A stretch of DNA of 7,698 nucleotides, taken from contig JAIRTJ010000062.1 of NCBI GenBank assembly GCA_031254995.1, positions 1-7,698 on the forward strand, read 5' to 3'. The translations under genes were made by a program, and so were the position numbers. The notes under the pieces are model-generated. The model saw nothing but the letters and a program-made list of their open reading frames with translations, made no database searches and was not told the origin of the DNA. This DNA comes from Eubacteriales Family XIII. Incertae Sedis bacterium. GTDB taxonomy: Bacteria > Bacillota > Clostridia > Peptostreptococcales > Anaerovoracaceae. Shown piece after piece: positions 1-5,821 of this stretch. Each line of letters opens with the position of its first letter. Positions within the stretch are counted from its first letter, which is position 1.

Positions 1-536
1 ATCTCAGCGCGGAAAAGAACATGAATTTCACGTTGCTCGCCACGCCTGCCGATGGTCTCGCGGGGAGATTCGTGCGCATGGAAAAGAAAAAGTTCGGCGA
101 AATAGAGGGAGTCACAGACAAGGATTATTATACGAACGGTTTTCACATCCCCGTGTACTTCCCCATTACGGCTTACGAAAAGATCAAGATCGAAGCGCCT
201 TATCACGCGCTCACGAACGCGGGGCATATCACCTACGTTGAATTGGATGGGAACACCTCGAACAATATCGAAGCGTTCGAGCAGGTCATTCGCGCGATGA
301 AGGAGGCGGGCATAGGTTACGGCTCCGTAAATCACCCCGTGGACAGGGATCCGATCTGCGGATACAACGGCATCATCGACGACATGTGCCCGGGTTGCGG
401 CCGGCGGGAAGAAGACGGCCCTCTCGGATTTGAGCGCATCAGGCGTATCACAGGGTATCTGGTAGGCACTCTCGAAAGGTTCAACGACGCTAAGAAGTCG
501 GAGGAAGCCGACCGTGTTAAACACTGCGTTTCATGA
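1..536 (+). CDS. nrdD: Anaerobic ribonucleoside-triphosphate reductase, C-terminal part (5' truncated)
   Basis: This is the C-terminal end of class III ribonucleotide reductase, which reduces ribonucleoside triphosphates to deoxyribonucleotides in the cytoplasm without oxygen, using a glycyl radical. The frame is open from base 3 to the TGA at 534-536, so the start lies outside the window. About 177 residues remain. Visible family marks are the barrel segment NGFHIPVYFPITAYEKI, the stretch YHALTNAGHITYVELDGN, a cysteine zinc region (C at 357-359, then CPGC ending in G), and the radical-loop motif RRITGYLVGTLERFNDAKK near the C-terminus. The likely radical glycine is the GGG codon at 453-455. 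The zinc region shows only three of the usual four cysteines: the position expected for the first is Asp (DRDPICGYNG). The activase gene follows with a 23-base overlap, the usual nrdDG order. Family assignment is very secure. Confidence 0.95.
   Translation, partial: LSAEKNMNFTLLATPADGLAGRFVRMEKKKFGEIEGVTDKDYYTNGFHIPVYFPITAYEKIKIEAPYHALTNAGHITYVELDGNTSNNIEAFEQVIRAMKEAGIGYGSVNHPVDRDPICGYNGIIDDMCPGCGRREEDGPLGFERIRRITGYLVGTLERFNDAKKSEEADRVKHCVS
500..507 (+). promoter_or_regulatory. Ribosome-binding site for nrdG
   Basis: GGAGGAAG lies inside the end of nrdD, with its GGAGG core 9 bases before the GTG at 514. It supports the non-ATG start of nrdG and coupling of the two genes, because the next in-frame ATG (601) would remove the conserved N-terminus. 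Confidence 0.75.
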
Positions 537-1068
537 TTCGCGGGCGATTCGCGTCGCGGGAATATCGAATGACTCAATCGTCGACGGCCCGGGACTGCGC
601 ATGACGATCTTCATGCAGGGTTGCGATAAGGATTGCGCGGGTTGTCATAATCCTGAGGCGCGGACTTTGACGGGCGGCTCCGATTTCACCGAAGTCGCGC
701 TCTTTGAAAAAATCCGCTCCAACCCGTTGCTCACGGGCGTTACGTTCAGCGGCGGGGAACCTTTGCTCCAAGCGAAGGCGCTCATTCCGTTGGCGGAGCG
801 GATCGCCGAAGCCAAGTTGTCGCTCGCGATCTACACGGGCGATGCGGCGGAGGACATCTTCGCGCGCAGCGACGCCGAGGTTCTGAAACTCCTATCCCTC
901 GCGGACATCATCGTCGACGGGCCGTTCATCCTCGCGAAACGAAGTCTGGCTTTGCCGTTTCGCGGCTCCGCGAATCAACGAATTCTCGACGCGAAGCGAT
1001 CCCTCGAGCTCGGGCGTCCCGTGATTTCTGCGGATCCCGCTTGGGTCGGAGGCGACTGCGTTGGGTGA
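514..1068 (+). CDS. nrdG: Anaerobic ribonucleotide reductase activating protein, radical SAM
   Basis: NrdG is the radical SAM activase that uses a 4Fe-4S cluster and S-adenosylmethionine to install the glycyl radical on NrdD. The 184-residue product has the cluster motif CDKDCAGC (Cys 37, 41, 44, spacing CxxxCxxC) and the family lead-in NDSIVDGPGLR. It also has the SAM-contacting FSGGEPL stretch near residues 78-84, and the NrdG-type C-terminal signature DIIVDGPFI followed by FRGSANQRILD near residues 131-159. The length is normal for the family. The start is GTG 514, backed by an SD sequence at 500-507, and the gene overlaps the nrdD end by 23 bases. Its own end overlaps the next gene by 8 bases. 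It acts in the cytoplasm as a partner of NrdD and should be made in step with it. Confidence 0.94.
   Translation: MLNTAFHDSRAIRVAGISNDSIVDGPGLRMTIFMQGCDKDCAGCHNPEARTLTGGSDFTEVALFEKIRSNPLLTGVTFSGGEPLLQAKALIPLAERIAEAKLSLAIYTGDAAEDIFARSDAEVLKLLSLADIIVDGPFILAKRSLALPFRGSANQRILDAKRSLELGRPVISADPAWVGGDCVG
1048..1052 (+). promoter_or_regulatory. Ribosome-binding site that selects the TTG start at 1061
   Basis: GGAGG sits 8 bases before TTG 1061 but 23 bases before the alternative ATG 1076. Spacing therefore favours TTG as the start of the beta-lactamase-like gene. Confidence 0.6.
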
Positions 1069-2206
1069 TGCGGCGATGATCGAAAATCTGATTGACGAAT
1101 CTTACGCTTGTTGCGATCTGCCGGGATTGGCCGTCGGCATCAAGGTCGCGGAGGACAGCCATCTTCCCTCGGCAGGATTGAATCTCTCGTCCGTGCGCGG
1201 TTTTTCGGACTTTGAAAGCAAGACGCCGCTCGACGCGGACGGCATATTTCACATGGCGTCCGTCGCCAAGCTCTTTGTCGCCGAGGGCATCATGCAATTG
1301 GCGAGGGACGGACGGTTGCGCATCGATGATCGTTTGATCGATCTGATGCCGCGATTCAGCCTTGACGATCCTCGTTGCAAGGAGATCACCGTCGGACAGA
1401 CGCTCAGTCACACGTCGGGGATACCCGATATCAAGGACTATCATTGGACGGAACCGGAAGCCGATCGAGATGCTCTGCGTCGCTTTGTCGCATCCTCCGA
1501 CGTGACCGGGCCGCCTTTGCTCCGGGATCCGGGAAAAGGCGCGTTTCAATACAGCAACATAGGCTACGACATACTCGGAGCGGTGATTGCCGAATTGTCC
1601 GGCACGACATTCGAAGACTTCATGAATGAACGCATTTTTGCGGAACTCGGTATGCGCGATTCGACTTTTTTGACTTTTCTGCGTGCACCGCAGGGGCGCG
1701 AGTCTGCGGAAACGTTCGAGCGACTCCGCGCCGCGTTGGATCCGGTCAATTTGCGCAGATACGGCATGGTCATGCCGCACAGGAGGGATGAAAACCGCCG
1801 CATTGTCCGGCAGGCTTATTATCCGTATAATCGCGCGCACGCGCCCAGCTCTTCGTTGACGTCCACTCTGCGCGACATCAAGAAATGGGGAGATTTTCAT
1901 ATCGCTCGTTGGGAAGAGGACACATGGCAGGAGCAGGCGCCTGTCCCAAACAGCGACGAAAAGATGGGATTCGGTTGGTTCATGCGAGAGCAAAACGGAT
2001 ATCGCCTGTACGGACATGAGGGAGCGGACGACGGTTTTCGTTCAAGTTTTTGGATATGCCCTGCGTTGAAGGCTCAGATCACCGTGCTCGCGAATATCGA
2101 TCGCGCTCCCGTCAAGCGAATCGGCAAGCGGCTCTTTGACGCGCTGACGGTCGATGCGGCGGCGACCGTCGAATTTTCCGGTTCCGCTCGCGACTCGAAG
2201 CAGTAA
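1061..2206 (+). CDS. Beta-lactamase-family serine hydrolase (class C / S12-type), cytoplasmic
   Basis: This is a serine hydrolase of the class C beta-lactamase / peptidase S12 / esterase group, 381 residues. The three catalytic motifs are visible: SxxK as S67-V-A-K70 within HMASVAKLF, YxN as Y164-S-N166 within FQYSNIGYD, and an HxG in the KTG position, H319-E-G321 within LYGHEGADDG. The family block TLSHTSGIPD lies at about 114-123. No signal peptide or membrane segment is seen from either possible start, so it probably works in the cytoplasm. That argues against a resistance enzyme acting on cell-wall drugs and for an esterase, amidase or D-peptidase role. TTG 1061 is preferred over ATG 1076 because of the SD at 1048-1052, and it overlaps the nrdG stop by 8 bases. 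The RocB-like peptidase follows after 10 bases. The exact substrate is unknown. Confidence 0.88.
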   Translation: MGDAAMIENLIDESYACCDLPGLAVGIKVAEDSHLPSAGLNLSSVRGFSDFESKTPLDADGIFHMASVAKLFVAEGIMQLARDGRLRIDDRLIDLMPRFSLDDPRCKEITVGQTLSHTSGIPDIKDYHWTEPEADRDALRRFVASSDVTGPPLLRDPGKGAFQYSNIGYDILGAVIAELSGTTFEDFMNERIFAELGMRDSTFLTFLRAPQGRESAETFERLRAALDPVNLRRYGMVMPHRRDENRRIVRQAYYPYNRAHAPSSSLTSTLRDIKKWGDFHIARWEEDTWQEQAPVPNSDEKMGFGWFMREQNGYRLYGHEGADDGFRSSFWICPALKAQITVLANIDRAPVKRIGKRLFDALTVDAAATVEFSGSARDSKQ

Positions 2207-2211
2207 GGAGG
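2206..2211 (+). promoter_or_regulatory. Ribosome-binding site that selects the TTG start at 2217
   Basis: AGGAGG begins on the last base of the preceding stop codon and lies 5 bases before TTG 2217. An in-frame ATG at 2154 exists inside the upstream gene, but it would add 21 residues with no family character and has no comparable SD, so TTG 2217 is the better start. Confidence 0.7.
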
Positions 2212-2216
2212 ATACT

Positions 2217-3845
2217 TTGAAAGAAGACATTATCAAAATACTGAAAGAGCTCGTCGCGATACCGAGCATTTCGTCCGATCCGTCGGAAAACTCGGCCGCG
2301 GAATATATCCATGACTTCATTTCGCGAATACCTTATTTCCGCGAAAATCCGGATCTGTTCGGGATGCGTGCCATCGATAACGATCCGTACGGTCGACATT
2401 TGGCGTACGCCTTGGTGAAGGGAAGAGGCGGCGGGAACGGGACCGTGATTCTCACGGGACATTACGACGTGGTGAGCGTCGAGGATTTCGGATCCGTCCG
2501 CGAGTACGCTTTCGATATCGAAGCATTGCCGGAGCATTTGGCGAAATTGAAGATCAGCGACGACGCGCGCAGGGATCTGGAATCCGGAGAATGGATATTC
2601 GGGCGCGGCAGTTCCGATATGAAAAGCGGTCTGGCGATTTTTCTGGATTACATCGCGGAATACGCGCAGGATCCGAATGGCGGCAACTTGCTGTTCCTGA
2701 GCGTTCCGGATGAAGAATCGTATTCCGTCGGCATGCGCAAGGCTGCGAAACTCCTGTTGGAACTCAGGGAAAAGCACGATTTGCAATACAAGCTTTTGAT
2801 CAACGGGGAACCCTCGGGACATGTTGACGGCAAACATGTGTTGCAGATCGGTACGGCGGGAAAATGCATGCCTGTCGTGCTGATTCAGGGCAAGAAGGCG
2901 CATATCGGCGAGTGCTTCGAGGGGCTGAATCCTCTCGGCGTATTGTATGAAATATTTTCGGAAACCGAGCTGTCGACGGAGTTCAGCGATGTCGTCGAGG
3001 ACGAGGTGACGCCTCCTCCGACGTGGACCTGCCTGCGGGAGATCAAGGAATCCTACGACGCTTCCATTCCGCTCTTGGCCGCGGGCTACATGACGGCTGT
3101 GAGCTATTATACGACGCCCGAGCAGGTGATGAATCGGATTCGGGCGATCACGGAAGCGGCGTTCGCGCGCCGCATCGACAAGATGCGTCGGCATTTCGCG
3201 GATTACAATCGGAAAGCCGGGCGACCGGACGGGGATCTGGCATTTTCTCCGCAGACGCTTCTGTTTTCGGAATTGAGAGCATATTGCGAGAAAACATATC
3301 CGGACACCTTCGGCTCTTTTTACGAAAAACAATACCGAGAGATCGGAGAGAAACTCGCGAAGGGCGAATTGAATTATCCCGAAGCGACATTGCGCATGGT
3401 TCGAGAGGTGTTGGCGTTTTCGCAAATCATGGATCCTGTCGCGGTATTGGCCTTCGCGCCGCCGTTCTATCCTGCGATGCTCAGCAGCAAGATACCGGGC
3501 AAGGAGAAATGCGTCCTCGAATATTTCGATTGCATTCGCGAGAACTCGAAACGCATGTACGGCATCGACTTGAAGAAACAGCGCTATCTTGTCGGCCTTT
3601 GCGATTGCAGCTACGCGGCTGTCGACAGCGATTTTCGAGGGGAATCGGTCTATATCGCAAACACGCCGCTCTGGGGAGATCTGTACGACATCGATTTCCC
3701 GGAGATTCGGGAATTGAACATACCCTGTTTGATCCTCGGACCATATGGAAAAGATTTCCATCAAATCAGCGAACGGACGGAACGCTTCGATCTCTGCGAG
3801 CGAATTCCCGCGTTGGTGCGAGAACTCTGCAAGTTCGCGTTTTGA
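2217..3845 (+). CDS. rocB: RocB-like M20-family metallopeptidase / amidohydrolase
   Basis: This is a zinc-dependent M20-family hydrolase of the RocB (arginine utilisation) subgroup, 542 residues, close to the roughly 560 usual for RocB and longer than ordinary M20 dipeptidases. Metal-site motifs are clear: TGHYDVV with H82 and D84, GRGSSDMKSG with D134, and VPDEE at 163-167 with the catalytic/metal glutamates 166-167, then INGEPSG at 195-201. The EDFG stretch after the first metal motif and SGEWIFGRG before the second are RocB-like. No signal peptide is seen, so it is cytoplasmic. RocB is linked to arginine/ornithine use in Bacillus, but its exact reaction is poorly defined; here it probably releases amino acids from a peptide or amide. 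It ends the first operon, 10 bases after the serine hydrolase. M20 membership is sure; the RocB subgroup is likely. Confidence 0.88.
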   Translation: MKEDIIKILKELVAIPSISSDPSENSAAEYIHDFISRIPYFRENPDLFGMRAIDNDPYGRHLAYALVKGRGGGNGTVILTGHYDVVSVEDFGSVREYAFDIEALPEHLAKLKISDDARRDLESGEWIFGRGSSDMKSGLAIFLDYIAEYAQDPNGGNLLFLSVPDEESYSVGMRKAAKLLLELREKHDLQYKLLINGEPSGHVDGKHVLQIGTAGKCMPVVLIQGKKAHIGECFEGLNPLGVLYEIFSETELSTEFSDVVEDEVTPPPTWTCLREIKESYDASIPLLAAGYMTAVSYYTTPEQVMNRIRAITEAAFARRIDKMRRHFADYNRKAGRPDGDLAFSPQTLLFSELRAYCEKTYPDTFGSFYEKQYREIGEKLAKGELNYPEATLRMVREVLAFSQIMDPVAVLAFAPPFYPAMLSSKIPGKEKCVLEYFDCIRENSKRMYGIDLKKQRYLVGLCDCSYAAVDSDFRGESVYIANTPLWGDLYDIDFPEIRELNIPCLILGPYGKDFHQISERTERFDLCERIPALVRELCKFAF

Positions 3846-4114
3846 CTTTTCGATCGCGTCGGCGGCGCCGGGAAGAGAGGGTATCGCAGGCGAGGGGCGG
3901 TTCACAAGAATGAGTCAGTGGTTCATGAAAGTGAGTCACGGGCGCGAGTTTTCGCGTTGAGTCCTCGGTTTTCCGCGATGCGAAGCGTCGCCGGAATCGG
4001 ACGATTTTTCCGGTTGTTGCCGCCGCGCTTTTGGTTGCTGCGCCATAAAACGTTGAAGTTTCAATTGTCGTCGGGCGCAAATGCGCGGATTCGTTTTGAA
4101 AAACGCGTACTTTC
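3846..4114 (+). other. Non-coding stretch between rocB-like gene and terminator
   Basis: About 270 bases with no convincing gene. Short open frames here have no SD, are rich in Arg and Ser, and match no family I recognise. The stretch holds the TGAGTCA dyad array (3911-3938), a small hairpin with CGCGA/TCGCG arms (3943-3956), a hairpin with CCGGAA/TTCCGG arms (3991-4013), a TTGAA-GT-TTCAA inverted repeat (4053-4064) and a CGTTTT-GA-AAAACG repeat (4092-4105). It may be a long 3' untranslated region of the first operon, or contain a small RNA ended by the terminator at 4115-4146. Confidence 0.5.
3911..3938. repeat. Paired TGAGTCA dyads flanking a TTCATGAA palindrome
   Basis: TGAGTCA occurs at 3911-3917 and 3932-3938, 21 bases apart start to start, which is two helical turns. 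Between them lies the perfect palindrome TTCATGAA (3922-3929). The three dyad centres (3914, 3925.5, 3935) are roughly one helical turn apart, so they face the same side of the DNA. This could be an operator for a dimeric regulator, but no promoter is evident next to it and the elements are short. Confidence 0.35.
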
Positions 4115-4146
4115 AAGAAGCGCCGCCGCGCGTACGCTTCTTTTTT
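4115..4146 (+). terminator. Rho-independent terminator of the upstream operon
   Basis: AAGAAGCG (4115-4122) and CGCTTCTT (4135-4142) form a perfect 8-bp stem around a 12-base GC-rich loop. The run of T that begins in the second arm continues to 4146. It lies 270 bases after the rocB-like gene and just before the promoter at 4163-4190, so it separates the two transcription units. The opposite strand lacks a T run after the stem, so it works in the + direction only. Confidence 0.75.
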
Positions 4147-4162
4147 CTCGCCGTCCGTTTCA

Positions 4163-4190
4163 TTGGCATGGGATTTGCTCGTAATAAAAT
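4163..4190 (+). promoter_or_regulatory. Sigma-70/SigA-type promoter of the atoDA-thiolase-aminotransferase operon
   Basis: TTGGCA (4163-4168) and TAAAAT (4185-4190), with a 16-base spacer, resemble -35 and -10 boxes. Transcription would start near 4197, only a few bases before the long leader stem that begins at 4204. The site sits right after a terminator and about 140 bases before the first gene of the second operon, where a promoter is expected. Based on sequence likeness only. Confidence 0.6.
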
Positions 4191-4227
4191 GCATATGTGA
4201 GGCGGCAAGCCCCGATATCCCGTTCGC

Positions 4228-4253
4228 GATTCTTTGAGAGATCGGATTCTTTG
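4228..4253 (+). repeat. Direct repeat GATTCTTTG, period 17
   Basis: Two exact 9-base copies at 4228-4236 and 4245-4253 sit inside the loop of the leader stem. They could be a regulator site just downstream of the transcription start, a pair of RNA loop elements, or chance. Confidence 0.4.
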
Positions 4254-4311
4254 CAACACACCAAGGTCGGGGTTTGCCATTGTTTCATCGCAATCGGTTT
4301 TTTTGTTGTTA

Positions 4312-4319
4312 GGAGGAGG
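4312..4319 (+). promoter_or_regulatory. Strong ribosome-binding site for atoD
   Basis: GGAGGAGG lies 9 bases before ATG 4329 and just after a run of seven T. It is the strongest SD in the window, and its position right after the possible attenuator means leader folding could also affect its access. Confidence 0.7.
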
Positions 4320-4328
4320 ATTTGATCT

Positions 4329-5036
4329 ATGGCTGAAAAGTTGGAAAACAAATTCGGGAAGATCCGCACGGTGGAAGAGGCCATGACGCACATCAATGAC
4401 GGCACGAGCATCATGATCGCGGGCTTCTGCGGCGTCGGGTCGTCCTATCGGTTGGTGCAGGAGATCATCAAAAAGGGCGTGAAGAATTTGACGCTCATCT
4501 CCGTCGACGCGGGCGATCCCGAGGTGGGACCGGATTACATCATCAGGGGCGAACAGGTGAAAAAACTGATTACCAGTCACATCGGCGCCACGCCGAGAAC
4601 CGGAGAACTGTTGAACGAGGGGAAAATGGACGTCGAATTTTCGCCGCAGGGGACCTTGTCTGAGCGCATTCGCGCGGGCGGCGTGGGCATTCCCGCATTT
4701 TTGACGGACGTGGGTCTCGGCACGATCATCGAAGAAGGAAAACAAAAGGTCACGTTGAACGGCAAGGAATACCTCTTGGAAACGGCCTTGCGCGCTGACG
4801 TCGCAATTATTCTCGCGGAGAAGGCCGACGAGTTCGGCAATTTGATCTACAATAAAACGGCTCGGGGGCTCAATCCTCATATGGCGCGAGCCGCGGACGT
4901 CACCATCGTCGACGCGCGTGAGATCGTTCCGCTCGGAGCGATCGATCCTGAGCATGTGGTCACGCCCGGCGCATACGTGGATATCATTGTACAAGGTGGA
5001 GGTGAATGGACATGGGAATGGCAATTAAAGAAATGA
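4329..5036 (+). CDS. atoD: 3-oxoacid/acetoacetate CoA-transferase, alpha subunit
   Basis: This is subunit A of a two-subunit family I CoA-transferase. With the beta subunit it moves CoA between an acyl-CoA and a 3-oxo acid such as acetoacetate, butyrate or acetate. The 235-residue product has the N-terminal glycine-rich segment IMIAGFCGVGSSYRLVQEII (about 28-47), the block SPQGTLSERIRAGGVGIPAF, and the late signature LRADVAIILAEKADEFGNL followed by PHMARAADVTIVDAREIV and ending in TPGAYVDIIVQ. Subunits of this type are usually about 215-220 residues; the extra tail here, ending GGGEWTWEWQLKK, is the part that runs into the start of atoA. No signal peptide; cytoplasmic. It is first in its operon, behind a structured leader. 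The family is sure; the acid substrate is not determined (AtoD, CtfA and ScoA types look alike). Confidence 0.92.
   Translation: MAEKLENKFGKIRTVEEAMTHINDGTSIMIAGFCGVGSSYRLVQEIIKKGVKNLTLISVDAGDPEVGPDYIIRGEQVKKLITSHIGATPRTGELLNEGKMDVEFSPQGTLSERIRAGGVGIPAFLTDVGLGTIIEEGKQKVTLNGKEYLLETALRADVAIILAEKADEFGNLIYNKTARGLNPHMARAADVTIVDAREIVPLGAIDPEHVVTPGAYVDIIVQGGGEWTWEWQLKK
4998..5004 (+). promoter_or_regulatory. Ribosome-binding site that selects ATG 5012 for atoA
   Basis: GGAGGTG ends 7 bases before ATG 5012 but only one base before ATG 5006, so the later ATG (product beginning MGMAIKEMM) is the better start. Confidence 0.6.
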
Positions 5037-5677
5037 TGGCGAAGAGAGCCGCTGAAGAGATCGACAACGGCAATGTGGTAAATCTTGGATTCGGCATTCC
5101 GCAGAAGGTCGTGAACTATATACCGGCGGACAAAACGGTTTTTCTCCATGCGGAAAACGGCGTACTGGGAGCCGGACCCGCGCCCGAACCCGGCAAAGAG
5201 GACAAGGAACTCATCGACTCGGGCGGCGTCCCCATCACGACGGTCCCCGGCGCGTCGTTCTTTGACAGCGCGGATTCATTCGCATTGGTTCGATCCGGAA
5301 AATTGGACATCACTGTGCTCGGCGCGTTGGAAGTGGCCGAAAACGGCGACCTCGCGAACTGGATGGTTCCCGGCGGTCTCATCCCGGGGATGGGCGGCGC
5401 TATGGATCTCGCAAGGCACGCGAAGAAGGTGATTGCGGTCACCATGCATACGGACAAGAAGGGCAATTCAAAGTTGAAGAAGAGTTGCAGTCTGCCATTG
5501 ACCGCCATGTCTTGCGTATCCCTCGTCATCACGGACATAGCGGTGATCGAGGTGGACGACAAGGGATTTCTGTTGAAAGAGGTGTTCGAGGGACATACCG
5601 TTGAAGAGGTAATCGAGAAGACGGGAGCGGATCTTCGCGTCGTCGACAACGTCAGAACGATCAGTTACGAGGCGTGA
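5012..5677 (+). CDS. atoA: 3-oxoacid/acetoacetate CoA-transferase, beta subunit
   Basis: This is the catalytic subunit of the CoA-transferase, 221 residues. The nucleophilic glutamate is E48 in HAENGVLGAGP, where a covalent glutamyl-CoA thioester forms in this family. Other marks are NLGFGIPQKV (about 24-33), PGASFFDSADSFALVRSG, DLANWMVPGGLIPGMGGAMDL, and the C-terminal block KSCSLPLTAMSCVSLVITDIAVIEV. Length and motif order match AtoA/CtfB/ScoB. It overlaps atoD by 25 bases, so the two subunits are probably translationally coupled and made in equal amounts. ATG 5012 is chosen over ATG 5006 by SD spacing, a two-residue difference. A long stem (5673-5729) starts at its last codons. Family is sure; substrate unknown. 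Confidence 0.93.
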   Translation: MGMAIKEMMAKRAAEEIDNGNVVNLGFGIPQKVVNYIPADKTVFLHAENGVLGAGPAPEPGKEDKELIDSGGVPITTVPGASFFDSADSFALVRSGKLDITVLGALEVAENGDLANWMVPGGLIPGMGGAMDLARHAKKVIAVTMHTDKKGNSKLKKSCSLPLTAMSCVSLVITDIAVIEVDDKGFLLKEVFEGHTVEEVIEKTGADLRVVDNVRTISYEA

Positions 5678-5729
5678 TGATCGGACGGGGCGATTCTTGC
5701 TCGATCGAACGGAAAGCTCGATCATCGCG
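5673..5729 (+). other. Inverted repeat overlapping the atoA stop codon
   Basis: CGTGATGATCG (5673-5683) and CGATCATCGCG (5719-5729) can form an 11-bp stem with one G-U pair around a 35-base loop, and the first arm includes the atoA TGA. The loop contains the self-complementary TCGATCGA (5701-5708). No T run follows, so it is not a normal terminator; it could be an RNA-processing or stability element that sets thiolase levels apart from the transferase. Confidence 0.45.
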
Positions 5730-5821
5730 AGGGCGTCGGCGTCTTGAACAGTGATCGAAATGCGTACGGAGATCGGCGCGGCGGCGTCGCGCGGATGAGT
5801 CATTAAGAAAGAAGGGAAACA

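Larger units (their letters stand above)
4197..4328 (+). promoter_or_regulatory. Structured 5' leader with long-range stem and possible attenuator
   Basis: GGCAAGCCCCGA (4204-4215) can pair with TCGGGGTTTGCC (4267-4278) over 12 positions with a single G-U pair, closing a loop of about 51 nt. The loop contains the direct repeat GATTCTTTG twice. Next, CCATTG (4277-4282) can pair with CAATCGG (4291-4297, one bulged C), and seven T follow (4298-4304). This hairpin shares two bases with the long stem, so the two could compete. The strong SD follows at once. No T-box, lysine, SAM or cobalamin riboswitch signature was recognised. The stem is seen in the sequence; a regulatory function is inferred. 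Confidence 0.45.

Noticed and set aside
926..2017. 363-codon open frame on the - strand
   Set aside because: It is the shadow of nrdG and the serine hydrolase gene; no family likeness and strongly Arg-rich composition.
1061..2206. Antibiotic-resistance beta-lactamase
   Set aside because: The SxxK, YxN and HxG motifs show the fold family, but there is no signal peptide and HxG in place of KTG is typical of the broader esterase/peptidase group.
2112..3905. 597-codon open frame on the - strand
   Set aside because: It lies wholly opposite the RocB-like gene, which has clear family motifs. The antisense product is Arg/His-rich with no recognisable domain, as expected from GC-rich codon bias.
3991..4013. 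CCGGAA/TTCCGG hairpin as a terminator for the rocB-like gene
   Set aside because: Only 6 bp with no T run after the stem; the T stretch lies within the loop. The 4115-4146 hairpin is far better.
4105..4137. GCGTAC (4105-4110) pairing with GTACGC (4132-4137) as an anti-terminator
   Set aside because: Only 6 bp and no reason for regulation at the end of an operon; likely chance in GC-rich DNA.
3918..4184. 88-codon + strand open frame in the intergenic region
   Set aside because: No SD, Arg/Ser/Phe-rich shadow composition, and it reads through the terminator and into the promoter of the next operon.
4197..4328. T-box or other known riboswitch
   Set aside because: No T-box antiterminator sequence and no recognisable lysine, SAM, cobalamin, glycine or c-di-GMP core. 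Kept only as an unclassified structured leader.
4113..5024. 303-codon open frame on the - strand
   Set aside because: It crosses the terminator, promoter, leader and atoD; no family likeness and no supporting context.
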